A stretch of 5,455 nt of DNA from Thermogutta sp. (GTDB lineage: Bacteria > Planctomycetota > Planctomycetia > Pirellulales > Thermoguttaceae), in NCBI RefSeq assembly GCF_014359955.1, contig NZ_JACIYL010000247.1:1-5455 (forward strand), written 5' to 3'. Below the pieces are notes generated by a model. It saw only the letters and a list, made by a program, of their open reading frames with translations, was not told the origin of the DNA and did not search any database. This document shows, one piece after another, positions 1 to 5,455 of the stretch. The stretch's first letter is position 1. Every line of letters starts with the position of its first letter. A program made the position numbers and the translations under genes.

Positions 1-1
1 C

Positions 2-3000
2 GTTGCGCTCGATCCCCGGCGAGCCGACGGCTACACCTTGCTGGCGGCAATTCAGGCGGCTCAGGGCCATCCCGATGAGGGCATGGCCACTCTTCAGAAC
101 GCCCTGAAAAAGGTGAGCGACAGGGCAACCGTACTGGCCAGCCTGGCAGAGATGAGCCTCAATCAGGGAGACGAAAAAACCGCTGAAAATGCCATCGAAG
201 AGCTGAGTCAAACTCGGTATCCACTTTCGCGGCTGGAATGGTTGAGAGCCCGACTGCTCCTGGCCCGGGGGCAATGGTTTGAGGCCGCACGCAAATTGGA
301 AGTCATCCGACCGGATTTGACCAATGTCCCTGACCTGCTCAAACAGGTCGATTTTTACCTGGGGCTGTGTTATGCGCAGATGGGCAACATGGACCAGAGT
401 CTGGCATCGTATTCCAAGGCGGCCACGGAGGATCCCCTTTGGCCCCAGGCTCGGCTTGGGCGAGCGGCAGCGTTTCTCGAGCTGGGCCGCGTGGACGACG
501 CAATAGAAGAGTATCGTGCTCTGGTCCGGATGGGAAAGGCAACACCCGCTGTTATTCTCGATCTTTGCCGATTGCTCATCCTCAACAACCTGGGCCAACC
601 ACGGACACAGCGAAACTGGCAGGAGGTCACGCAGCTTCTGAGCGCATTGGAGAAGGACGCTCAATTTCGGCCTCAGGCCGCAGTTCTGCGAGCGGAAATC
701 GCCGTGGCCGATAATCAGCTGCAACAAGCCGAAACGATCCTTGAGCAGGCTCAAAATGAAGATCCGGATCGCGTGGAAGTGGGCCTGGCCAGGGTGGCAC
801 TCGCCCAGCATCTGGGGCAGTTCGCAGAAGCCGAAAAATTACTGCAAGAACTAACCGCAAAATTCGGAGAATCGGCCGAGATCCTGGTCAGCCGTGCTCG
901 GCTTGCTGCCCGCCGGGGCGAGGAGCAAGCCAAACAAGTTTTTCGCGAAATCGCCAAAGCTGCTGAGAAACTGTCAGACGAAGATCGGCAGCGAGTTTTG
1001 AGTGTCCTGGTGGGCTATTCCATTCAGTTCTCCGATTTCGATGCCGCTCGACAGTGGTGCGCTGAGTTGAGCCGTCTGGCGCCGAACAATCTGAAAGTGC
1101 GGCTGCTCCTTTTCGACCTGGCCATCCGGGCCCAGGATGTGGCCAGCTTGAAGCCTGTTCTCGACGAGATTGCGCGGATCGAAGGTCGCGGGCCTATCTG
1201 GCATTACGGGGAAGCCGTCCGACTGTTTCTCGAGTCCAAGGGTGAAAACCGCGATCAACTCCGCCAGGCCCTGGACCATCTGTCAAGGGCGGGTGTGCTC
1301 CGGCCCAACTGGATGCGGGTGCCTGCCCTCCAGGGACAAATCTACGACCTGCTCGGAGATACGAGCGCAGCCATCAATGCGTACAGCCGTGCTATCAGTT
1401 TGGGAGATCGCAGCATTCTGACGGCGCGACGACTCGTGCAGTTACTGTATGGCGAGCAGCGTTTCCTCGAGGCGGATAAAATCATCCGCACCCTGGAAGA
1501 ACAGCAGGCGCCTTTCTCGTCGGATCTGGAAAGACTCGCCTCGACGGTCTCCCTGCGGTTGGAAGACTACGAACGGGCGCTCGAGCTGGCCAGACGCGCA
1601 GCGTCCACGTCCCAGGATTACCGCGATCACGTGTGGTACGCCACAGTTCAGGCCGTCCTCGGACTGCGTTATCGAGCGGAAGGTCGTACCTCTGAGGCAG
1701 ACGCGGCCCTTGCGGAAGCTGAGAAAGAATTTCGCAGAGGGGTCGAGCTGGCTCCCGAATCAACTGATGCCTGGGTCGCGCTGGTACAGTTCTATGCGCG
1801 GATCGGGGATCAGACCAAGGCGAAGGAAACTGTCGATGAAGCCCGGCAGAAGATCAAAGGCGGGATTGCCCCGCTTGCGATGGCACAGGTTTTTGAAGTG
1901 CTTGGCCAGCTCGACGAAGCCGAAAAGCAGTACCAGGAGGCCCTCGCGAGTTCGCCCGACAACCCGGCGATCATCCGGCAGGTGGCTGAATTCTACCTCC
2001 GCACCGGCCGTGCTGACTCTGCCCGCGCCCAGTTGGAAAGAATCACAACCGGACAGGTTCAGGCACCTGAGACGGATGTCGTGTGGGGACGGCGGAGTAT
2101 GGCCCTTCTCCTTGCCGCACAGGGAGGATACGAGAACCTTCAGAAAGGATTGGAACTTATTCGGCAAAATCGTGTGGCCGGTCAGCAGCCCTCGATTCAG
2201 GACCTTCGTGCGGAGGCCCTCCTGCTCAGTGCCCATCCCCAGCGGAAAAAGCGGATCGAGGGGCGCGAACTGCTGGAAAAGGTCGTCAACGAATACAGCG
2301 GAGCCACGCCGGAAGATCGATTTATACTGGCACAGCTCTACATGGCCGACGGGGATATTTCCAACGCCGCCCGGCATATGCGAACACTCCTCGCTTCCCA
2401 CGGGAATGAACCCCGGTACGTGCGCCGCTACGTGACCTTCCTTCTCGATCAGTCGCAAACGGCGGAGGCCGAAGTCTGGCTTGGCCAGCTCGAAAAGCTG
2501 GTTCCCAACGACATGTCGGTCGTGGCACTCCGTGCCCGATTGTGGACGATGCAGGGACGTTATGACGATGCGCTCAAGTTGCTCGAAGACTTTGCCAACC
2601 AGACGGACGAAAAATCGCCGGGAAAACCCTCTGATGCGCCTTCTCCCCAACAGCAAAGCGAAAAAAAGGTTGCAGCCGGCACCCCTTCCGGGGAAGCTGG
2701 TTCCCAAACCCTCTCCGAAGAGGAACGGCTCCAGCAGGTTCGCTGGGCTTTGGCAGGAGACACGGCGGAATATCTTGCGGGTTATCTGACCCGCAACGGC
2801 AAGCCTGAGGAAGCCAAGCGCTTTGTGGCCGCGGCCGAAGCAATCTATCGCCGATTCGTCGATAAGAATCCCGAGGCGGCCGTCCTCCTGGCTGCTTTTC
2901 TTGCCCGCCATGACCGCGTTGCTGAATCGCTCGATCTGCTGGAGAAGAACTGGCAGAGCGCTGATTTGGCGCTCGTTCGGGTGGCCACCACGGTCATCAT

Positions 3001-3568
3001 GGGGCGTGTGTACCAGGACCGAGCGGCTGCAGACCGCGTGGAAAAAATCGTGCTCGCCGCCCTGCAAAAACACGACCGCCCGCTCTCTCTGCTTCTCCTC
3101 CTGGGCGACTTTTACGGACTCCAGGAGCGAATTCGAGAGAGTGAGCAAGCATACCGCGAAGTCCTTAAGCGTGATCCCAAGAACATCGTCGCCCTCAATA
3201 ATCTCGCCGCTGTTTTGGCGCTTCAAAAGACGAATGTGGACGAGGCCGAAAAGCTCATCAAAACAGCCATCAACATCGCGGGTCCGGTTGCCAATCTACT
3301 TGACACCTACGCGATGGTTTTGATGGCACAGGGCAAACCGCAGCAGGCGGCCGCCGTCCTTCAGGAAGCGCTGGACGACCAGCCTTCAGGGATTCTCTAT
3401 TTCCATGCCGCGCAGGCACTGGCCCAGCTCGGAAAAAACAAAGAGGCAGCGGAGGCTTTTCAGGCAGGTGTCAAATTGGGACTCAAAAAAGAATCTCTCC
3501 ATCCTCTGGAACGATCCCACTTTGATGAGCTGGCACGAAAGCTCGGGCCGCTGGTGGCCGCCTCGTGA
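2..3568 (+). CDS. Large tetratricopeptide-repeat (TPR) protein, 5'-truncated by the window edge
   Basis: The frame is open from base 2 to the TGA at 3566-3568, giving at least 1188 residues. The first in-frame start-like codon (TTG at 38) sits in the middle of a repeat (VALDPRRADGYTLLAAIQA), so the true start is upstream and any signal peptide is unseen. Almost the whole length is helical repeat with TPR spacing. Clear units are residues 117-145 (DFYLGLCYAQMG..., ending EDP) and its continuation to about 175, about 1028-1061 (GDFYGLQERIRESEQAYREV, ending RDPKN), and the following units NNLAAVLALQ, TYAMVLMAQGKPQQAAAVLQ and HAAQALAQLGKNKEAAEAF. The small/Gly, Ala and Pro positions of the TPR consensus are visible. 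A Pro/Ser/Lys/Gln-rich, probably disordered linker (residues about 867-910) splits the superhelix. No catalytic domain is visible. TPR arrays act as protein-binding scaffolds; partner and location cannot be read here. PrsT-like (exosortase-associated) or BcsC-like TPR proteins are possible relatives but unproven. Confidence 0.95.
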   Translation, partial: VALDPRRADGYTLLAAIQAAQGHPDEGMATLQNALKKVSDRATVLASLAEMSLNQGDEKTAENAIEELSQTRYPLSRLEWLRARLLLARGQWFEAARKLEVIRPDLTNVPDLLKQVDFYLGLCYAQMGNMDQSLASYSKAATEDPLWPQARLGRAAAFLELGRVDDAIEEYRALVRMGKATPAVILDLCRLLILNNLGQPRTQRNWQEVTQLLSALEKDAQFRPQAAVLRAEIAVADNQLQQAETILEQAQNEDPDRVEVGLARVALAQHLGQFAEAEKLLQELTAKFGESAEILVSRARLAARRGEEQAKQVFREIAKAAEKLSDEDRQRVLSVLVGYSIQFSDFDAARQWCAELSRLAPNNLKVRLLLFDLAIRAQDVASLKPVLDEIARIEGRGPIWHYGEAVRLFLESKGENRDQLRQALDHLSRAGVLRPNWMRVPALQGQIYDLLGDTSAAINAYSRAISLGDRSILTARRLVQLLYGEQRFLEADKIIRTLEEQQAPFSSDLERLASTVSLRLEDYERALELARRAASTSQDYRDHVWYATVQAVLGLRYRAEGRTSEADAALAEAEKEFRRGVELAPESTDAWVALVQFYARIGDQTKAKETVDEARQKIKGGIAPLAMAQVFEVLGQLDEAEKQYQEALASSPDNPAIIRQVAEFYLRTGRADSARAQLERITTGQVQAPETDVVWGRRSMALLLAAQGGYENLQKGLELIRQNRVAGQQPSIQDLRAEALLLSAHPQRKKRIEGRELLEKVVNEYSGATPEDRFILAQLYMADGDISNAARHMRTLLASHGNEPRYVRRYVTFLLDQSQTAEAEVWLGQLEKLVPNDMSVVALRARLWTMQGRYDDALKLLEDFANQTDEKSPGKPSDAPSPQQQSEKKVAAGTPSGEAGSQTLSEEERLQQVRWALAGDTAEYLAGYLTRNGKPEEAKRFVAAAEAIYRRFVDKNPEAAVLLAAFLARHDRVAESLDLLEKNWQSADLALVRVATTVIMGRVYQDRAAADRVEKIVLAALQKHDRPLSLLLLLGDFYGLQERIRESEQAYREVLKRDPKNIVALNNLAAVLALQKTNVDEAEKLIKTAINIAGPVANLLDTYAMVLMAQGKPQQAAAVLQEALDDQPSGILYFHAAQALAQLGKNKEAAEAFQAGVKLGLKKESLHPLERSHFDELARKLGPLVAAS

Positions 3569-3813
3569 GTGGTGCCCCGTGGAGAGCTACTGTCTCATTT
3601 GCATGACATAACTTGCTTTTTTCTCCGGTCGAATTTGCGCAACGCGAATTGCTTACCTATTTCGCGCAACCACCGCAGGACCGCCTCGTCCCGGCTGAAT
3701 GAAAGACGGTCGAAGAGAATGGTCGATAAGTGTCATATCACGGCTTCCAATCAATCGGGGTCGGAACCTCGGTTTCTGCACAACCTGCCCTACAGCATCA
3801 GGATCAGCATCCC
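3569..3813. other. Intergenic spacer between the TPR gene and the small + strand gene
   Basis: I see no convincing gene in this spacer of about 245 bases. A T6 run at 3617-3622 follows a poorly paired segment (GCA at 3601-3603 can pair with TGC at 3614-3616, with little in between). It is therefore at best a weak terminator for the TPR gene. A possible promoter, TTGCGC, 17 bases, TATTTC (about 3637-3665), matches the sigma70 consensus only in the first three bases of each box, and I do not rely on it. Related GCGCAA words recur (TTTGCGCAAC and TTTCGCGCAACC), which may be chance. Confidence 0.4.
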
Positions 3814-4140
3814 ATGATTGCGCCGCGTCAACCTTTCCAGGATTTGCCGCAAATTCCCGAGCAAGTTCGACAGTTTGTTTATCAGACCCTGTGTGAGACC
3901 AATCAACTGGAGCCAGGGGTTTTCCCCATGCAGGAGAGCTACTTTTTTCGCAAAGGGGCTCCCTGTGCAACCCTCTTTTGTGTGTATGGCCCGCGACTTA
4001 TGAAAGTCATGGCCATTTGGGACCTCGAGAAGCAGGACGTTCTATTCTACAACGCAGCAGGACAGCGCTACCTGGTAGCGCGCGCCCCGACCGCGTCACA
4101 GTCTTCTCCCGAACTTTCCGAAAACACAACGCATTCGTGA
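3814..4140 (+). CDS. Small uncharacterised protein, about 109 aa (possible GTG start at 3730 gives 136 aa)
   Basis: The frame runs to the TGA at 4138-4140. I chose ATG 3814 because an AGGA lies 10 bases upstream (3800-3803) and the protein-like part begins soon after it. The longer form from GTG 3730, just after an in-frame TAA, would only add a low-complexity Gln/His/Ser-rich leader. The core, LPQIPEQVRQFVYQTLCETN then QLEPGVFPMQESYFFRKGAP then CATLFCVYGPRLMKVMAIWD, looks like a compact fold: a helix, then Cys/aromatic-rich beta strands ending in VLFYNAAGQRYLVARAP. The last 15 or so residues are polar and probably disordered. There is no signal peptide or membrane helix. From memory, the 'LEPG.FP..E' and 'YGPR..K..AIW' pattern resembles a small uncharacterised family in planctomycetes. 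That is a recollection, not a search, and I assign no function. The gene converges with the minus-strand gene downstream. Confidence 0.65.
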   Translation: MIAPRQPFQDLPQIPEQVRQFVYQTLCETNQLEPGVFPMQESYFFRKGAPCATLFCVYGPRLMKVMAIWDLEKQDVLFYNAAGQRYLVARAPTASQSSPELSENTTHS

Positions 4141-4174
4141 GCCTTATCCCAGCCTTCCCAAGCTGATCAGTCTG

Positions 4175-4255
4175 ACAAGAAAAGACAAACCCGCCGAGCA
4201 GCGTCTGTCCTGTCGGTTCGAGATCGAGACCAGGGACAGAGTAGGACTCGGCGGG
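4175..4255 (-). terminator. Two-storey intrinsic terminator for the 71-aa minus-strand gene
   Basis: Read on the minus strand, CCCGCCGAG (4255-4247) pairs perfectly with CTCGGCGGG (4198-4190). The T-rich tract TTTGTCTTTTCTTGT (4189-4175) follows directly. Inside the 9-bp base stem, after a small internal loop, TCTGTCCCTG (4240-4231) pairs with CAGGACAGA (4212-4204) with one bulged C, making a second storey. It starts 32 bases after the stop codon at 4287. On the plus strand the stem is followed by CTCTCGGG rather than a T run, so it is polarised to the minus strand, though the strong stem could still slow transcription coming from the + strand gene. Confidence 0.75.
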
Positions 4256-4286
4256 CTCTCGGGCAGCTCGCGAAAAAAGACAATAC

Positions 4287-4502
4287 TCAGTCGCGCGGCT
4301 CCACTGCGCCGGTCAGGCCGCTGTAGTCGCTCCGATCCAGCGGATGCCAGAGCGGAAGGCCTTTCCGGACGCGCTCCGCCAGCACTTCCAGCTTAGCCCG
4401 AGAACCCGCGGGAGCATCGGTGGGAACGAATTCGTCGGTGGGAACAGGATCGAAATCCTCATCGTGACCGAATTCGCTGATGGCATCGAAAACGTTTCGC
4501 AT
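4287..4502 (-). CDS. Small uncharacterised acidic/basic protein, 71 aa
   Basis: ATG at 4502-4500 and TGA at 4289-4287 on the minus strand give 71 residues. The start is preceded by AGAGAGGT (4515-4508), a strong Shine-Dalgarno sequence five bases from the ATG, and the gene ends just before a convincing terminator. The N-terminal half is acidic (MRNVFDAISEFGHDEDFDPV, then PTDEFVPTDAP). It is followed by a basic amphipathic helix (GSRAKLEVLAERVRKGLPL) and a tail WHPLDRSDYSGLTGAVEPRD. There is no signal peptide, membrane helix or recognisable enzyme motif. From memory, a 'KIEVL..R...G.PL.HP.DR.DY.GL.G.V.PR' pattern occurs in short uncharacterised planctomycete proteins; I could not check this. 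The + strand frame running antisense through it (4344-4958) is judged a shadow. Function unknown. Confidence 0.75.
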   Translation of the reverse strand: MRNVFDAISEFGHDEDFDPVPTDEFVPTDAPAGSRAKLEVLAERVRKGLPLWHPLDRSDYSGLTGAVEPRD

Positions 4503-4507
4503 GGGAC

Positions 4508-4515
4508 ACCTCTCT
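4508..4515 (-). promoter_or_regulatory. Ribosome binding site of the 71-aa gene
   Basis: Minus-strand AGAGAGGT lies five bases before the ATG at 4502. It supports both the reality and the start of this small gene. Just upstream, GGTTC (4538-4534) and GAACC (4525-4521) can form a 5-bp hairpin with an 8-base loop, ending six bases before the RBS; this is too short to claim regulation. Confidence 0.65.
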
Positions 4516-4580
4516 TTCTAGGTTCACTCCAAGGAACCACCAAACAAACACCCGAAACCAACACAACCGACTTGGCTACG

Positions 4581-4606
4581 AAAAACGGATGGCCGATCGA
4601 GCCATC
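4581..4606 (-). terminator. Hairpin plus T5: candidate intrinsic terminator or attenuator
   Basis: On the minus strand GATGGC (4606-4601) pairs perfectly with GCCATC (4593-4588) across the 7-base loop TCGATCG. After CG comes TTTTT (4585-4581). It lies downstream of the candidate structured RNA and about 80 bases before the ATG of the 71-aa gene. It could end the RNA transcript or attenuate read-through into the gene. The stem is only 6 bp and is separated from the T run by two bases, so efficiency is uncertain. Confidence 0.45.
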
Positions 4607-4754
4607 GCCCCACAGTTCAATTGGCCTGCCACCTTTTCGGGATGGTCCCCACACCGGGTTTTTTCACGAAGGCTTTTTGCGAGCCCCACAACGCCATGTG
4701 ATCGACGTCGGTAAAGCAGACCTTACTTTGACAAAAACAGTCTGCCTGCCGAGT

Positions 4755-4943
4755 CACGGAAATAAAGGGTTGTTCGCCTGTGCGGAGCTGCCTTGCGCCG
4801 AAGGAACTACAGACAAGGCGGATAACTACGGTAGGATGATTTCGAAACTCGCCGCCTTGGCAAGCCCGATTGGGCGACCCAAACCGATCACAGGCCAACT
4901 GGGCTCAAAAGGGGCGAAGGTACAACCCACCCCCACCCCGTGT
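4755..4943 (-). ncRNA. Candidate structured non-coding RNA, about 190 nt, 6S-like in size and shape (family unknown)
   Basis: No frame here reads like protein, yet the two halves are complementary in nested order on the minus strand. CACGG (4942-4938) pairs with CCGTG (4759-4755). GGGTTGT (4928-4922) pairs with ACAACCC (4773-4767). GCCTGTG (4895-4889) pairs with CACAGGC (4782-4776), extended by CGG (4886-4884) with CCG (4785-4783). CTTGC (4864-4860) pairs with GCAAG (4796-4792), stacked on CAAGGCGG (4859-4852) with CCGCCTTG (4821-4814). A local hairpin TTGGG/CCCAA (4882-4870) sits on the 5' arm. A strong promoter lies immediately upstream, and TTTATTT (4766-4760) follows one closing stem. Length and the interrupted closing rod recall 6S RNA. 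However, I see no family-specific motif, and in standard 6S the small hairpin is on the other arm. Known signatures of RNase P RNA, SRP RNA and tmRNA were not found. It could instead be a long leader of the 71-aa gene. Confidence 0.45.
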
Positions 4944-4949
4944 CAGCTC

Positions 4950-4979
4950 ATTGTATAGAATATCGGCGAGGTCTGTCAA
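4950..4979 (-). promoter_or_regulatory. Near-consensus sigma70-type promoter facing left
   Basis: On the minus strand, TTGACA (4979-4974) is a perfect -35 box. It is followed by TATACAAT (4957-4950), giving -10 readings of TATACA at 16 bases spacing or TACAAT (5 of 6 matches) at 18 bases. Transcription would begin near 4943, exactly where the outermost pairing of the structured element begins. It is the best promoter I see in the window. It either drives the candidate RNA alone or also the 71-aa gene through a leader of about 440 bases. Confidence 0.6.
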
Positions 4980-5279
4980 TACCCTGAGCGCCGGTCCTTT
5001 TCGACCTCGCGCTTTTCAGTATGCCCAAAAGCAGCTCCCGTGGCAAGCCCCGGGTCCGAAAATTGCGGAGTTCGGACACAAGCCAGGGCGACTCCGGCCA
5101 TCACAGGCCTTCTCCCGAATGCCCCAGGACAATTTCCACGCACTCCCGGCATCAATCGCCGGCGGGGTCTGCCGATCGGGAAAATGTGCATTAGATGGGC
5201 AATGATGAAGATTTTTTGTGGAAAGCGAATGCTTCTTAGGTGTCCGCCAAGCTCGCATGCCGCAGACAGCGAAATACGA
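4980..5279. other. Gene-poor spacer, nothing recognisable
   Basis: About 300 bases without a defensible gene. Open frames cross it on both strands, but none has a ribosome binding site or a protein-like composition. The closest is a 57-codon + strand frame (ATG 5021, TAG 5192-5194) starting MPKSSSRGKPRVRKLRSSDT. It is basic and Ser/Arg-rich, without a Shine-Dalgarno sequence, and is probably chance. Short palindromes (CGCCGGCG 5158-5165, CCGATCGG 5172-5179) are expected at this GC content. Confidence 0.4.
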
Positions 5280-5301
5280 ACCAGGTTATTCTTAATCTGG
5301 T
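5280..5301. repeat. Small stem-loop, 9 bp including one G-T wobble
   Basis: ACCAGGTTA (5280-5288) can pair with TAATCTGGT (5293-5301) across the loop TTCT, with one wobble. On the minus strand it is followed by TTCGTATTT, so it could be a weak terminator for something entering from the right edge. On the plus strand no T run follows. The stem is half A/T, and I am unsure that it has a function. Confidence 0.3.
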
Positions 5302-5322
5302 ACCTCGCCTTCAAGGTTTATC

Positions 5323-5351
5323 TTGACCCCTGATATCAGGGAGAGTATCGA
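5323..5351 (+). promoter_or_regulatory. Perfect 14-base palindrome inside a weak promoter-like element
   Basis: CCCTGATATCAGGG (5328-5341) is a perfect palindrome. It starts at the last base of TTGACC (5323-5328, a good -35) and fills most of the 17-base gap to TATCGA (5346-5351, only the first three bases match the -10 consensus). A palindrome between the two boxes is a usual operator position for a dimeric repressor. The -10 is poor and no gene start follows convincingly before the window ends, so this is a suggestion only. Confidence 0.25.
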
Positions 5352-5374
5352 CTGTCTGTTGTGATGATGTGCGG

Positions 5375-5450
5375 GACCTGGCCGACACCTGTCCGCCCCT
5401 GGGTGTGGCTGAGGGCCGCTTTCCAGTTCCGCGACCCACCGGGCCAGGTC
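5375..5450. repeat. 9-base perfect inverted repeat at the window edge
   Basis: GACCTGGCC (5375-5383) and GGCCAGGTC (5442-5450) are perfect inverted copies separated by 58 bases. Between them ACACC (5385-5389) can pair with GGTGT (5402-5406), flanked by GCC (5381-5383) with GGC (5407-5409). That second hairpin competes with the outer stem for 5381-5383. It may be a folded RNA leader, the end of a mobile element, or chance in GC-rich DNA. The window stops too soon to tell. Confidence 0.35.
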
Positions 5451-5455
5451 GGTGA

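Noticed and set aside
1449..2435. 328-codon open frame on the + strand
   Set aside because: Out-of-frame shadow of the TPR gene; the product is Arg/Ser/Pro-rich with no repeat pattern.
1760..3226. 488-codon open frame on the minus strand
   Set aside because: It lies wholly antisense to the TPR gene, whose repeat pattern is unmistakable. Its translation has no recognisable domain and looks like the mirror of GC-rich codons.
3601..3622. T6 run after the TPR gene as an intrinsic terminator
   Set aside because: The sequence before the T run forms only a three-pair stem with mismatches, so it is not a credible intrinsic terminator.
4716..4745. GCAGAC/GTCTGC hairpin with an 18-base loop containing TTTGACAAAAAC
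   Set aside because: Considered as the terminator of the candidate RNA. The T run is in the loop on the minus strand and only TTTA follows the stem, so it does not look like a terminator.
4617..4898. 93-codon minus-strand frame across the structured element
   Set aside because: The start has no ribosome binding site and the composition is unconvincing; the nested complementarity explains the region better.
4926..4939. Minus-strand G-rich tract GGGGTGGGGGTGGG as a G-quadruplex
   Set aside because: Only three G runs are present; the last pairs better with CCC at 4769-4767 as part of the closing stem.
4344..4958. 204-codon open frame on the + strand
   Set aside because: It runs antisense through the 71-aa gene and the candidate RNA, starts within the former without a ribosome binding site, and has no protein-like periodicity.
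5021..5194. 57-codon basic + strand frame (MPKSSSRGKPRVRKLRSSDT...)
   Set aside because: The N-terminus resembles a small basic protein, but there is no ribosome binding site or promoter and the rest is low-complexity.
4976..5314. 112-codon minus-strand frame from a TTG
   Set aside because: No ribosome binding site, an irregular composition, and it ends on top of the promoter -35 box. I cannot exclude it, but nothing supports it.

Overview
The window looks like bacterial chromosome of moderately high GC, estimated by eye at a little under 60%. The gene content suggests a planctomycete, possibly of the Pirellulales/Thermogutta type. The signs are a very long TPR protein, loosely packed small uncharacterised proteins, and long intergenic spacers. 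This assignment is inference: no rRNA, tRNA or universal marker gene is present to confirm it.

Layout. Positions 2-3568 (+) hold the C-terminal 1188 codons of a giant tetratricopeptide-repeat protein whose start lies upstream of the window. After a 245-base spacer comes a small uncharacterised + strand gene (3814-4140, about 109 aa). It converges on a minus-strand gene of 71 aa (4287-4502), which has a good Shine-Dalgarno sequence. The gap between them holds a strong two-storey hairpin followed by a T-rich tract on the minus strand (4255 to 4175), read here as the terminator of the 71-aa gene.

Upstream of the 71-aa gene, on the same strand, lies the most interesting part of the window. A near-consensus sigma70-type promoter (TTGACA and TATACAAT, 4979-4950) faces left. 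Immediately downstream is a stretch of about 190 bases (4943-4755) with no convincing ORF. Its two ends pair through several nested stems, and it carries a local hairpin on one arm and a long terminal stem-loop. This is what a dedicated structured non-coding RNA would look like, with size and rod-like architecture similar to 6S RNA, although I cannot match it to a known family. A further hairpin plus T5 (4606-4581) lies between this element and the 71-aa gene, so the leader is either an independent sRNA gene with its own terminator or a long, possibly attenuated, 5' leader.

The last 480 bases (4980-5455) hold no gene I can defend. They contain a hairpin at 5280-5301, a perfect 14-base palindrome inside a weak promoter-like element (5323-5351), and a 9-base perfect inverted repeat near the window edge (5375-5450). 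These may belong to a gene or mobile element beyond the window.

No metabolic pathway or operon connects the genes. The TPR protein is presumably a scaffold, and the two small proteins are of unknown function. I see no CRISPR array, tRNA, rRNA or complete insertion sequence.
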